A DNA stretch of 60,000 nt, taken from the NCBI RefSeq assembly GCF_026151205.1, contig NC_087075.1, positions 13,068,303 to 13,128,302 of the forward strand. The letters are read 5' to 3'. The notes beneath the pieces were generated by a model. That model did no database searches and had not been told where the DNA came from. It saw nothing but the letters and a program-made list of their open reading frames with translations. This document shows, piece after piece, positions 1-10,537 of the stretch. Within the stretch, counting starts at the first letter, position 1. Each line of letters begins with the position of its first letter. A program made the position numbers and the translations under genes. This DNA is from Bolinopsis microptera (Eukaryota > Ctenophora > Tentaculata > Lobata > Bolinopsidae).

Positions 1-1927
1 TTTTACAGAACCCTAGCTGGTTTATGGTGTCTGGACAGTTCAGTGACCGGAATGTGAGTAGGCGCTGTAATAAGATAGTTGAAAACAGCTTCCCAACATT
101 GCTCGCCACGGCTATCGCCCGGTAGTTGTTCGGATCGTATACACTCCCCTTTTTGTGCAAGGGGGTAACTAGAGAGGTCGTCCATGGATACTCCCCGAGT
201 TTCAAACAGTGGTTGAACAGGTTGAGAACAGCTGACAGCATTGGTTCATCTGACGAAATGAGGAACTCATTCAGGATTTTATCTTCGGCGATGGCTTTCC
301 CTTTCTTAAGGCCTTTGATGGCGGTCCGAAGTTCCTCTATTTCGATATCTTTGTCCAGAACTTCCACGAGTTCATGAACACGAAGTTCAGTCTTTCTGCG
401 TTCCGTGAAGTCAGCAGTTTCTTCATTCGGGATGGAAGGTTTTGAGTACAGCTCTTTGAAGAATTTACAGAAGTTCATCATATCGAAAACGTCCAGCTTT
501 GAGCCATTTGAGGAGAAGCTTTTAAGTTTCTTAAAGCGACTCCAGTTTATGTCGCGCCCCTCGTCAACATCACGACAAAGAGATTCCACGAACTTGGCCT
601 TCTTCTGTCTCACGAGCTTTCGGTATTCGCGGCGTTTGTTGTAGTAGCTGTCTCTCAGTTCTTTATCAAGAGGACTTTTACCGTATGTTTTAGCTAATCG
701 ATTTAGTTCACGTTTTTCGATGATGCAGGCAATATCAAACCATGGAGACTTCGGTTTTGCCCTTTTGTATCCCCGAGTTTTCCTATTGAGGGGTTTTTGT
801 TTATGTTTTCTAGGTCTTGGTAGGGCCTGATCAGCCATATCACGATAAATGCCGACGATGTTTTCATTGAGCTTAATGACATCCTCCTTTTTTACGCAAA
901 CAGCTTCAACCAGTTCCGCGATTCTGCTTGCAAACTGGGGTTCTTTTTGGACATCTAGGAACTGCTGTTTATTCTCTGAAGCATTCTCGTCCCATTTGTG
1001 TTTTATTGGGGCTGGCTGGAGTGAGGATAGAATTTCGTCCGGATCAATTATATAATTATGACTCAGTTTCAGTGTGCATAAGCATGGGCGGTGGTCTGAG
1101 AATTTCGTAAGATCTAAGACCTTAAGACTTTGCACCGATTCCCTTAGCATGGGGGATGCTGTTACGTAGTCTACAACGCTGTGTCCATTGTAATTAATTG
1201 AGGTGGGTTCCCCAAAGATGTCTCCTAGTGTATCACCATTAAGAATGCTAAGGTTCAGACTGGATATGAAGTCCAGAAAGAGTTTTCCCCTTGGGTTTAT
1301 CACAGAGTCTTTGCTTGATCTTGTTGATTTTTCTGGAAAGCTTGCGATTGTTGAGAAAGCCTCGATGTCAGCTGGAGGTTCATCATCAAAGTTAAAGTTG
1401 AGGTCCCCTGTTCTTGCATTGAAGTCTCCTAGAACCAGTTTCTCGCCGAGATCTGTGTTTTCAGCAACAAAGTCAATAATGGATTCGAGTGTTGACTGGG
1501 ATGGTCCACCATTGCTGTTTTTCAGTCTCTTTTTGTAGGATGACTGCTCTGGGGAGTCGTATACGTTGATTATTGTGAACTTAAGAGTATCATCAGTGGC
1601 GGGGCAAAAAGTCACCGCTTGAATATCTGGATGGGAGCTTTTTACGGGCTTGAAGTCTCCTGACAGGGATCGATGGACCCCCACACATAGCCCACCGGAG
1701 CGCGAGCCGGTTCTAAGGCTATTGTAGCATTTGAAGTTTGGAAGGTGGAACTCAGCCTTCGTTTCCTGCAGGCAGAATATGTTACACCCAATGAGAAGTT
1801 TGACGAAGTCCTCATCATCGGCCTTGGGGCCCTCTTTGAAGGACATTGCGTCATGAATGTTCCACGACAAGATCCTCATAAGGTCTTGTTGGTGGCTCGT
1901 AGTCCTATCAGGTATAGAATTAATCAT
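1..1927 (-). CDS. LINE ORF2 (endonuclease-reverse transcriptase), partial at window edge
   Basis: This frame encodes the enzyme that nicks target DNA and reverse-transcribes the element RNA. It opens with ATG at 1927-1925, inside the last codons of ORF1, and I translated it codon by codon to base 1 without a stop (642 codons). Endonuclease motifs are visible: ILSWNIHD near the start, LQETK (about residue 52), GDFNARTGD (about residue 182) and the C-terminal FSDHRPC (about residue 282). A basic linker with WFDIAC follows. From about residue 520 the text is reverse-transcriptase-like, with TPLHKKGS, NNYRAIAVASNVGK and QLGFCK, which are the first RT blocks. The catalytic YADD block and the rest lie outside the window. 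Translation probably depends on ORF1 through the overlapping ATGATTAA. Confidence 0.93.
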   Translation of the reverse strand, partial: MINSIPDRTTSHQQDLMRILSWNIHDAMSFKEGPKADDEDFVKLLIGCNIFCLQETKAEFHLPNFKCYNSLRTGSRSGGLCVGVHRSLSGDFKPVKSSHPDIQAVTFCPATDDTLKFTIINVYDSPEQSSYKKRLKNSNGGPSQSTLESIIDFVAENTDLGEKLVLGDFNARTGDLNFNFDDEPPADIEAFSTIASFPEKSTRSSKDSVINPRGKLFLDFISSLNLSILNGDTLGDIFGEPTSINYNGHSVVDYVTASPMLRESVQSLKVLDLTKFSDHRPCLCTLKLSHNYIIDPDEILSSLQPAPIKHKWDENASENKQQFLDVQKEPQFASRIAELVEAVCVKKEDVIKLNENIVGIYRDMADQALPRPRKHKQKPLNRKTRGYKRAKPKSPWFDIACIIEKRELNRLAKTYGKSPLDKELRDSYYNKRREYRKLVRQKKAKFVESLCRDVDEGRDINWSRFKKLKSFSSNGSKLDVFDMMNFCKFFKELYSKPSIPNEETADFTERRKTELRVHELVEVLDKDIEIEELRTAIKGLKKGKAIAEDKILNEFLISSDEPMLSAVLNLFNHCLKLGEYPWTTSLVTPLHKKGSVYDPNNYRAIAVASNVGKLFSTILLQRLLTFRSLNCPDTINQLGFCK

Positions 1928-4900
1928 TGCGCTTCCTTTTCGGTTTGTATCCAGTTTCGTCCTCGTAATTCCCGTGACTGGTCTCCATGTCTACAGTTCT
2001 ATAAAGAGAATCACGAAACTTCAGCCAGGTTTTCCGTTGGCCTCTTTCTGAGAGGAACAGTTCTACGCCATTTTTTCCTGTCCCTTTGTTTATGAATCCA
2101 CCGAGATTACGATTACACGATGTAAAGACACGGTTTCGGTATTTTTGTCCTGATCTGAGGTTGCTCACAAAAGTTGACAGCAAGCCATTAAAGGATTCAA
2201 TCTCCTCGGTCAGACGAGGGTAGCCAGGGATTGGGATGATCGCTGATAGGCAGAGTTTAGCCGTTGTCGATTCGAGGATGTTGTAGACCATCTGTTTATA
2301 TTTACCGAAAAGATCGTCAGCAGAAAGTTTGAGCCAGAATAGGTCTTGAAATCCTGTATGCACGAACACGACATCTGGTTTTGTGTTTCGCACTTTTGAT
2401 ACGAGGCCTCCTTTCGAAATGATATCGTCGACCGAGAAGGCTCGATATGTGCTGATCTCAAAACGACTGCTAAATTTGGTCCCGTCAAATTTGTTGAAAA
2501 AATCATCGTGAACAAGGAGACATTTTCGGTTCGACCGCTGGGTCGGATGTGATCTTCCTCTTGGTGTTTCTGGGCTGGTCTGGGCATTCTCCTTTGGTGA
2601 TTTTTGTGCTGGCTCCTTGTGGCTTAGGTTGTTAGCAGATACGGTTTCTCCATGAGTGCTATTTACTGTTGCCACATGGCTAGTTGGGATAGAATCTCCT
2701 GTATTTTCAGTTTGATCTATTCCTGGAGTCTTATCCTTATCAAGATCGGTTTTCTCGGAGGGGGGCTGTGATCGACTACTTCCTTCTGGTTCATGTTGTC
2801 GGCATTGGCCATTGGTATCGTTGGCTGTTGAAGTTGTGGCTTCTTCCCGGTCCTCCTTCTTGTTTGATGGTTTCCTAGGTCGTTTAGTACCCAGTGGTGA
2901 TGGGGCTGTCTCACATGAAAGCCTCGTGTCATGGCTTCCTAGAACCTTGATATTCTGTTGTTTTTTTGTTCTGTCACTGCAGTGATTGCTTGAGGTCTGG
3001 TTATGATCTCTTGTCGAGTTGTCATGTTTAGGTGGACCTCCTGACTTGCCTCTAGTAGGAGCTAGATGAGCACTAAGGCGCCGAGGGGAGTACAGCTGGT
3101 TGTTTTCAAATCTAGCGGAGGAACCAGGGATACTAGGAATAGGTATACTCTGCACTTCAACCTCATCCTCAGGAGGGATCATGTACGCAGACTCCTCGAT
3201 GACTTCACTTTTAGATCCTATTCCCTCGATAACAAATTGTTCTTCCTCGATGAAAACCTGCTTGCTTCCTTTTGTTGTTGTTCGGCGGTTGTCAATCAAA
3301 CATTTCATATCATTATTAAAGTGTTTAATTGAGTAATTCAGATAGTCGTAGCCATGGGTTTGTTTCAGCATTGTTGCGCAAATATCGGCATCAGTGACCC
3401 TCTCTAATTCGTGAAGAAGACGGTCATAGTTTTTCACTAAGGCATCCACATCCGCCTGTCGTCTGAGATCCGTATATCCAAGGTGGATAAAGATCGCCTC
3501 AGGTTTCGTATCCATAATAGTGTTGCAGATGTTGTTAAGGTTTTTTCGGGAGGAAATTGTTCTGAGCGAATTGACCTGAATGCATTCTATGTCGAAGAAT
3601 GGGGTCAACTTCTTTTCATTGACTATGATGTTTGGGCAATCGTGCAAAATGATACACTTGTTTTTCTTGGGACGAGTAGAATTAACTCTACTTCTTAACG
3701 GGAGAGCAGTTAGCGTCGAAGTCTTGATGATTGGTATGGCACGAGATAAAAGCTCCGGCGATTTGTTTTCGTCAAAGATTTCAGTCATCTCGCTGACTTC
3801 GATTTCTTCCTCGTTGAAAATGACTTCGGTGGTTTCGAGATTCACTTCGGCTTCTCCGATCACGGTTTCGCCTGGGTTGTCGTCGATTTCTTCATCAACT
3901 ACTTTAACCAACTTCTTTTTTGGCTTTTCATGCCGAGGCTTACAGTAGGCATGGTCATGTTTGATGGAACTTTCCTGAAGGTGTGTCTGCCAGCTGTTTT
4001 TCCTTAACGTCTTAGTTTGTTGCCAAAGAACAGCGAGAAAGCAAAAGATCTGGGCGAATTTGCTATCGCAGTCTTTACATCTGAAACCCTCAACATTCTC
4101 TGAGTCTGGAGTAGGAAATCTCAATTCGAGGTTGGTATGTGAAACTGTTGGCTCTATTACCATCTGTTCAGTGCACGCCTGGTCCTGAGGGGATGGCAGC
4201 TCAACTGGTTGGTTCCTATGCTCAACGAGTTCATTGAGTGTTTCTTGCTGGATCTTGAGTGCCTCTAAAAGAGAGTTTACCTTCTGTTTTAGTTCGCGGA
4301 TTTCTTGCTTTACATCCGGGCTTGTATTAAGGTCGGACTCTTGCCTCTGGCGAAGAGTTTTCAAAAGAACTTCGTGGCTGGTTGCTGATTCCTGGAGCTT
4401 GAGGAGTCCGTCTTCAAGTGTCTTTAGTGGCTTTTCAAACCCGCTTACGGGTGTTGCGGTAGATGCAGAGACGTTTTTAGCTGCAGCTGGCCCTGGGTTA
4501 CTTATAGCCGTATTCTTCTTTTCCTTTTTAGGTTTCTTTTGGGCTGGATCTACGGGCGTCTTGTCACTGGAATCGGGTTCGTTCGTGGTTTTGGGGATGT
4601 TCCTGATCTCGTCGCTGAGGTCATTGGTACCGTCTTTTGTCACTTCAGCTGCTACGACAGGTGAGGCACCAGACCTAACTGATTGGTGTCCCTCCTCGCT
4701 TGGTGGCTGATAACCTGTGTTCTCAATAGCTTCACAGATCTCTTCTACCGATGCTGGGTTCTTAGTATCCAGGAATGATTTTCCTGTGTTACGTCTAGCC
4801 TTTTTCTTTTTGCCTTTGATTCGGCTTTTTTCCAGCTTGAAATCTTCACGGCGATCAAGCATATTGACTGAAGTAAAGTTTTCGATGAGGTAAGACTGCA

Positions 4901-7900
4901 GAAGAGTTTTCCTGGCCTTAGCAGTTCTTGGTCTGGTTAACCCTATTCTATCCAGCTCTTCGCAGACAGCATTATCGTTAAGTTTTTTCGTGATGTTTTC
5001 GATCACGAGAGGAGGAAGTTGTTGTTTGTTTTCTGAAACCAGAGTCAAATGTTTTGAAAGGATCTGCCTGTTCTTTTCTGCAGTATGACTTGGTTTAAGT
5101 TCACAAGCTTTAACCCAGCTGATTAGCGGTTTAGCGTTTAGCTTTTCAACAACATCTTCCAGGTTTGGTGCGCTAATGAATTTATTGATGGGCCTTTCTT
5201 CCCCGACCGTTTCTTTATCAAGATTTTTGGTCGTATCATTGTTGGCCTTCTTCTTGCCGCGAGATAAATCTGTATCATCGGAGCACTTGATTTTGATATG
5301 GACATTTGTGTCAGTTTCTCCGTCGACTTTCTTCTCGTCACCGGTAATTTCAGCTGTGATTTCGGAGATCTTCGCTTCACTCATATTCTCGGGAGAAATC
5401 TCCTCACCAGTTAGCTTTAACGGTTCAGATGACCCTTCATCATCGTCTTTCTTGACCGATGGTTCATGGGGCTCTGCTTTTTCACCATCTAATTCATGGG
5501 GCTCCAGTTTATGGGGCTCCACATTTACCCCATCTGGGCTCTTGTTGGACAAGTTGAAGCCTCGAGCTGTGACTTCAGAAATCGTTACTTCACTCGCATT
5601 CTCGGGAGATATCTCCTCGTCAGTTTGCATTGAAGGTTCAGATAGTCCTTCTTCGTTGTCTTTCTCAGTGCTTGGTTCACTTTTGTCTATAACAGGTATT
5701 TTATTACTTGCACATTCAGTTCCTTCCTCATTGGTGATGATCTCTGGGGCTGCAGTGTTTTTGGTTGGCGGTGAGTCTAGCCCAGGAACACTTTTTTCGG
5801 AATTGCAGTTTCCGATATGAATCTCTTTAACCGGTTCCACAAACTGATCTGTTTGAATATAACACGGTGAAATTAAGACGTGAGGATCTTGGAGATGGGT
5901 ACCCTCACTGGCTAGACTGATGTCAAAGTGCTGCAGGGTACTTGGGAAGATCGTTAGAAGGGAAAAGTTCTCGAGTTGCACATCGCAAATATTTGTCCGA
6001 AATGGGTCACGTTTCTTAGGGATAACGTCAACATTTCGACATGTTTTGCCTAGATGGAGGAGAATGATGGGTTGCCCATTTTTCTCATTGAGGGTTTCAA
6101 GAGAGAACTTTTTAGTCCGATCTGGTAAAACAGTGATCTTCAGTCCATTGAAAGAAGGCTTTGATGGTAGGAAACGAGCAGAATGGTTAATCATTCTACC
6201 GAGGAGGTATAGCAGACACTTTCTTTGATCGATCGGGGATGGCGACTGACCAAAATTTTGCGTCTTCGAGACGGCCTCTACCTCCTCCGTGGTCCAAGCA
6301 AGGCTCACCGAACTAAATTCTTCAAGCTTTGTACAGTCATTAGGTATGGAGAGTACTTTCTTCACTTCACAGAAGAGTTTCCCTTTATCTATCCTTCCAG
6401 TGTCGTGTCTTTCCAGATAATCATGTTCAAGGTGAAAACAGTCTCCTAGTCCGTTACTACTATCGTACAGGCCGGAATCTCTTATTCGAACGCATGTTTC
6501 TTTTGGTGTTTGTGGGGAGTCAAAACAGAACGACTCAGACCAGTTCCTTCTTCTTGGTGTTCTCTTGCCAGTCGGAGTCTCATCCAGTTGGCCGCTTTGA
6601 TTTTTCAGATTCGCTCTTTGTTTTTTCCTCATGATTAGGGTCGGTGGTAATTCGTAAGGCCCAGCTCTGATGTATGAGCTCTCGGACTTGGACCTTGCCC
6701 TGACTTGTGTTAGTTGGGCACCTCTCAGCCTTTGAGAGATGGGTGTTATCTCTGGCTTGGCGATTCCAGCGTATGAGACGTCGAGAGCGTCAAGTTGCGA
6801 GGTGTCGACTGTTTCGTGTTCGACGTGTTCATCCTCTACGTCGTTATCTGACACCTTTTCTTTTTCCTCCTGTTGACTCTGGTCCAGGGTGTTGGTGTTT
6901 TGAACCGTCGTGTCAAACGATATTTCGGAGAAGTCGGGAATACTCCCTAAATCACTAATCATTGACAGCTCACCTATCGGATCCATATTTTGCTCCCGGC
7001 GGCCGAATAGGGACACGTTCTTTGTAGATTCCCATATCGAGCGTGATATTCTGGAGATGCCTTGAAGTACGGACATATCGAAGATTGGGTAAGCTGATTT
7101 GTCATGTTCCACCTGGGTTGAATTAACAGCGACAACCTGGCTGTTATTCATTGCTATTGGAGACATTTTGGTGAGGTCAACACGCTCCGTAGTGAGGTTC
7201 ACTATGCTCCTTGTTTCATTCTTGTTTGTATGATCACTGTCTTCTTCTTTATCTTCCTGATCAGTTGTCACACTAGACTCGCATTCATGGAGTAGGCGAG
7301 ATCTTTTATTGTTTTCATCCTCCTCGTCATCCCCGTCTCCATTTCCATTTGATCCAGTGGTGCTGCTACGGGATCCGTTAAACAATGCTCCTCTGCTTTG
7401 GATATGTTTTCTTCTTGACTTTGATGCCGCTGCTGCACTGGAGGAGTTGGTAGAGGAACTGCTATTGGAACTCTCTCCAGTGCTTCCACCTCCCTCCGAG
7501 TCTGATAGGTCATTAGAAGCCCTGAGCAGGTCGTCTTGAGAAGAAGCAGCAGAAACTTGATCATTAGGGTAATTCACAAGTGGAAGTCCTGAAGGGACAC
7601 AAACGAAGAGCAAGCTATCAACTGGCAAATGAGAGCTGCAATCAAGAAACAGATCCCCGCTGATGAGGAGATAAGATACACTGTCAGCCTGCCGATAACG
7701 TAGCGTGGTTGGTATGCGCTTATATTTACTAGCAGTCGCAGAGGAGTGCGCGTTGTCATGGCGACGCTTTTTCGCTAATGACGTTAATCCAGCGTCACGT
7801 GACGTAGTTAGCGTGCGCACGCGCTCACCTCGTGCTTCTAGGTCTAGTTCTAGTTTCGCTTGATCGAGTGAGTTAGGTGAGTTACTAAATACCGTACACT

Positions 7901-8906
7901 CCTCATTGTAACTAGAGCTAGATGTGTTATCAAACGATTGTGATGAATAGCTATCGTGAGATTGCATGCAGGTCACCTCCCGCCATGGTGTAGTGGTCTG
8001 CAGCTCGGGAGAACACAGTGAGAGGGAGGCCATGCTCCACCCGTGGGCCAAAGTTTTGCGTGTCCCCTCCGTTTTTTGGATTTCTACAGCAGGAGTGGGA
8101 AGCAAGAAATTGGACACAGCGGCGCTTGGCTCCCAATCATCAACATACTTATCAACAATGCCTTCATTCTTTGAGCACTGTACAGTGTTCGATTCTAGCC
8201 TGTGGTAATAATAATACAGATTTTTACCACGTCTACTGATCTCGGAGTTAATTGATAGTAGAATCTGGGTAATCATCCTAACAATTTGAAGGCTCCACAT
8301 TGTTTTCAGTTTATTATACAAGATAATATGGACTCTCGCCTTATCAGTTGCAACCTTCATTACAATCAATATAATCGCTTTAACCGCAGTGCGACATACA
8401 ATGCGTAAGATCATAGTCAGGCGCAAGCCAGCTCTTATCACTAACAGTTCACCCAAATAAGGAATAATAACAGGATAAAGTTTAGGGTAGGTAAGGCAAT
8501 TGGAGTTTGGTTTAGTGTTTTGTATCGTGATTAATTCTGTTGCTGGCATAGTGATTACCGGAATAAACATCGTTTCGCTTTGCTCCCTCTGTACGGTTGA
8601 ATCTGACGTTTCGTAGTCACGTGATTTGCTCCAGCTCGTCTCTTTATCGTCACTGGGGGGTTGTGGGGAGCAGATCCAAGCGTTTGGGAAGGAATCAGAG
8701 AAATCCACTAAACTTCGGTAGTACACATACAATGAATAAGGTGACTTGCCTTCCGGTAGGAGGAGAGGAGCCAGTGCGGCAGTTGTCCCAGATGTACAGG
8801 GGTCTCCTCGGAGCTTGACCAGAAGGCAGGTGTTGCGAGTTTCGGTGTTGGGGGGCTTTCCCCTAAAGAATCTGTCGGAGATTCTCAGTGTGTGATGATA
8901 GTTCAT
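1920..8906 (-). CDS. LINE ORF1, giant 2,328-residue protein with two degenerate SGNH-like domains
   Basis: Expected role is RNA binding or particle assembly for the retrotransposon; length far exceeds usual LINE ORF1 proteins (a few hundred residues). From the N terminus: a poorly protein-like stretch to about residue 260; Ser/Asn/Asp-rich low complexity about 455-520; a segment at about 915-1020 (HLGKTCR, then FSLLTIFPSTLQHF) that resembles the C-terminal half of AlkB-like 2OG oxygenases but lacks the usual HxD iron ligands; an internal acidic duplication with EEISPEN twice (about 1090-1190); a coiled coil about 1490-1560; a CKDC...H...H...C cluster about 1607-1650; then two SGNH/GDSL-like folds at about 1749 (IILHDC, IHLGYTDL) and 2130 (LLVHDD, VHTGFQDL). 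In both folds the catalytic Ser of GDS is replaced, so esterase activity is unlikely. The start at 8906 is the first ATG; true initiation may be internal, for example near residue 290. Ends in a KPKRKR basic tail. Confidence 0.8.
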   Translation of the reverse strand: MNYHHTLRISDRFFRGKPPNTETRNTCLLVKLRGDPCTSGTTAALAPLLLPEGKSPYSLYVYYRSLVDFSDSFPNAWICSPQPPSDDKETSWSKSRDYETSDSTVQREQSETMFIPVITMPATELITIQNTKPNSNCLTYPKLYPVIIPYLGELLVIRAGLRLTMILRIVCRTAVKAIILIVMKVATDKARVHIILYNKLKTMWSLQIVRMITQILLSINSEISRRGKNLYYYYHRLESNTVQCSKNEGIVDKYVDDWEPSAAVSNFLLPTPAVEIQKTEGTRKTLAHGWSMASLSLCSPELQTTTPWREVTCMQSHDSYSSQSFDNTSSSSYNEECTVFSNSPNSLDQAKLELDLEARGERVRTLTTSRDAGLTSLAKKRRHDNAHSSATASKYKRIPTTLRYRQADSVSYLLISGDLFLDCSSHLPVDSLLFVCVPSGLPLVNYPNDQVSAASSQDDLLRASNDLSDSEGGGSTGESSNSSSSTNSSSAAAASKSRRKHIQSRGALFNGSRSSTTGSNGNGDGDDEEDENNKRSRLLHECESSVTTDQEDKEEDSDHTNKNETRSIVNLTTERVDLTKMSPIAMNNSQVVAVNSTQVEHDKSAYPIFDMSVLQGISRISRSIWESTKNVSLFGRREQNMDPIGELSMISDLGSIPDFSEISFDTTVQNTNTLDQSQQEEKEKVSDNDVEDEHVEHETVDTSQLDALDVSYAGIAKPEITPISQRLRGAQLTQVRARSKSESSYIRAGPYELPPTLIMRKKQRANLKNQSGQLDETPTGKRTPRRRNWSESFCFDSPQTPKETCVRIRDSGLYDSSNGLGDCFHLEHDYLERHDTGRIDKGKLFCEVKKVLSIPNDCTKLEEFSSVSLAWTTEEVEAVSKTQNFGQSPSPIDQRKCLLYLLGRMINHSARFLPSKPSFNGLKITVLPDRTKKFSLETLNEKNGQPIILLHLGKTCRNVDVIPKKRDPFRTNICDVQLENFSLLTIFPSTLQHFDISLASEGTHLQDPHVLISPCYIQTDQFVEPVKEIHIGNCNSEKSVPGLDSPPTKNTAAPEIITNEEGTECASNKIPVIDKSEPSTEKDNEEGLSEPSMQTDEEISPENASEVTISEVTARGFNLSNKSPDGVNVEPHKLEPHELDGEKAEPHEPSVKKDDDEGSSEPLKLTGEEISPENMSEAKISEITAEITGDEKKVDGETDTNVHIKIKCSDDTDLSRGKKKANNDTTKNLDKETVGEERPINKFISAPNLEDVVEKLNAKPLISWVKACELKPSHTAEKNRQILSKHLTLVSENKQQLPPLVIENITKKLNDNAVCEELDRIGLTRPRTAKARKTLLQSYLIENFTSVNMLDRREDFKLEKSRIKGKKKKARRNTGKSFLDTKNPASVEEICEAIENTGYQPPSEEGHQSVRSGASPVVAAEVTKDGTNDLSDEIRNIPKTTNEPDSSDKTPVDPAQKKPKKEKKNTAISNPGPAAAKNVSASTATPVSGFEKPLKTLEDGLLKLQESATSHEVLLKTLRQRQESDLNTSPDVKQEIRELKQKVNSLLEALKIQQETLNELVEHRNQPVELPSPQDQACTEQMVIEPTVSHTNLELRFPTPDSENVEGFRCKDCDSKFAQIFCFLAVLWQQTKTLRKNSWQTHLQESSIKHDHAYCKPRHEKPKKKLVKVVDEEIDDNPGETVIGEAEVNLETTEVIFNEEEIEVSEMTEIFDENKSPELLSRAIPIIKTSTLTALPLRSRVNSTRPKKNKCIILHDCPNIIVNEKKLTPFFDIECIQVNSLRTISSRKNLNNICNTIMDTKPEAIFIHLGYTDLRRQADVDALVKNYDRLLHELERVTDADICATMLKQTHGYDYLNYSIKHFNNDMKCLIDNRRTTTKGSKQVFIEEEQFVIEGIGSKSEVIEESAYMIPPEDEVEVQSIPIPSIPGSSARFENNQLYSPRRLSAHLAPTRGKSGGPPKHDNSTRDHNQTSSNHCSDRTKKQQNIKVLGSHDTRLSCETAPSPLGTKRPRKPSNKKEDREEATTSTANDTNGQCRQHEPEGSSRSQPPSEKTDLDKDKTPGIDQTENTGDSIPTSHVATVNSTHGETVSANNLSHKEPAQKSPKENAQTSPETPRGRSHPTQRSNRKCLLVHDDFFNKFDGTKFSSRFEISTYRAFSVDDIISKGGLVSKVRNTKPDVVFVHTGFQDLFWLKLSADDLFGKYKQMVYNILESTTAKLCLSAIIPIPGYPRLTEEIESFNGLLSTFVSNLRSGQKYRNRVFTSCNRNLGGFINKGTGKNGVELFLSERGQRKTWLKFRDSLYRTVDMETSHGNYEDETGYKPKRKRND

Positions 8907-8990
8907 CGTTAGTAGTTACAGCGTAAAAATCGCAACAAAACTGCGCGCAGTAAATAGTATCAATCCCTGAATATATATATATATTCAGGG
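8907..8990. other. Junction between LINE and foldback element
   Basis: Short AT-rich spacer. It includes the perfect palindrome CTGAATATATATATATATTCAG (about 8966-8987). No coding or RNA gene is visible. Confidence 0.5.
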
Positions 8991-10008
8991 ATAGACGCTT
9001 TGCCAGTCAATTGTAGCCTGTATTTAATTGTCCATAGATTCAAAAGTATAAAAGATACAGCCATTTCCGACCATAAGTCTTGAAAATAATTGTTTACACT
9101 TTAGTTTACATTGTATAAACAAATTATTTGACGTCATGAACACCCCTTGATGACGTCATCAAGTTAACCGTTTTTAAAAGTTGATTTTTGACAAAGTAAT
9201 AACTTTTAAAAATGATTTTACACCATTAAAAAGTAATTGTATTCAAAATCTGAGGAAATTTTTAACTTAGATAATTGTTCAAGCATTCTGAAAATCTACC
9301 GGAAAGTTTTTCTAGCTTGCTCCTTCATAAAGATATTCGTCATTGAAGTTTGTGCTTTTTTGAAGAATTATTTTATAAAAACGTCAATTTTGCGATTTAG
9401 TATTCTCTGGTGTTGGGCCATGCCTTGGGTTGTGGAGCTCAGTTCTGCTTCCTATAGGTATAAATTGTGCATTAGGCTAGTTTTAAAGTTAAAAATCGAA
9501 AAGTTGCACACGTGGGGACACGCCCAAATTGATAGAAAATTGCTAAAATCACTGAAAATTGCTGTTTTCGTCATTTTCTGTCAACTTTAGAGTGCCGTTG
9601 TGATTACAGTTCTTCTTGAAATACTTTGAAACTTTGCATGCTTATCAAGCTATATATAAAACAATTACATGCAAAAATTTACGGCGATTCAATATTGGAT
9701 GCGCACGCAACGTCCGCTCAAAGTTTGCACGTGCGAAAGGTGAGAATTTTGCTCATTCGTGATTTCCAACAAATTCTGCTTTGCCACGACAGTTTAATGT
9801 CATTATAAATGAATTTAATGCCAACTTGAATGAGTATTAAGTGGCATATTCAGTCAGTGATTGACCGATATGCTTACCTAAACACAAGGAAAAGTTTTTA
9901 AAGGAAAAATTTCGAAATTGTTGAAACTTCCTCCTTATTAATGAAGATATCAGTTTATATTTCGACTTTATAAAGTACCTTGACATTATAATCAAAAAGA
10001 GATGATAT

Positions 10009-10516
10009 TTGACCAAAACCCATAATCATGGGTAGAGTGGACCGCTGCCAGTGTCTCTCTTTCCCAAACAAAAGGAAATGATATTAATTTGATTGACCGT
10101 TCTCAAATGCAAAATGATACCGAGAATGAAATCGGTCGCTCGCTTTTCCCATTCATTTACAATTGTAATAGATTAAGAAGAACTACCCAAAGGCAGCTGT
10201 ACTCGGCAATAAAGATTCAATAAACTTCAGCTAATTCAATAAGTAATAACTACCACCCTTACCCCGAAATACTAGGTATCGACCCGAACGCAACCCAAAG
10301 AGATTTTTACAGCATCTGATTGATGTACCTAATCAATCGAAACTTATTACAATTCGTAAGCCGTGAATGAATGGGAAAAGCGAGCGACCGATTTCATTCT
10401 CGGTATCATTTTGCATTTGAGAACGGTCAATCAAATTAATATCATTTCCTTTTGTTTGGGAAAGAGAGACACTGGCAGCGGTCCACTCTACCCATGATTA
10501 TGGGTTTTGGTCAAAT
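10009..10516. repeat. Inner TIR unit, copy 1
   Basis: The unit starts TTTGACCAAAACCCATAATC and ends with the reverse complement GATTATGGGTTTTGGTCAAA. Its arms are about 140 bp (10009-10150 against 10375-10516), reaching the motif CGGTCGCTCGCTTTTCCCAT. A 225-bp unique centre separates them. It lies inside the larger foldback. Confidence 0.85.
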
Positions 10517-10537
10517 ATATATATGTATATTTATATT

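Larger units (their letters stand above)
1..8906 (-). mobile_element. Non-LTR retrotransposon (LINE), 5' part, 3' end outside window
   Basis: Two overlapping long reading frames on the minus strand have LINE order: ORF1 (1920-8906), then ORF2 with an apurinic-like endonuclease followed by reverse transcriptase (1-1927 and beyond). Neither frame has an internal stop in nearly 9 kb, so this copy is probably young. The 3' end lies off the window. The 5' limit is not visible; the next recognisable structure is a foldback element starting near 8991. The endonuclease and SGNH-like ORF1 domains resemble the CR1/L2-like side of LINEs, but the clade cannot be fixed without the full reverse transcriptase. 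Confidence 0.9.

Noticed and set aside
4234-5820. Plus-strand frames opposite LINE ORF1 (4234-4710, 5176-5820)
   Set aside because: Antisense shadows of a much longer minus-strand frame with recognisable motifs.
9237-9808. Two plus-strand frames in the foldback left arm
   Set aside because: Not conserved in the inverted right arm and without family resemblance.
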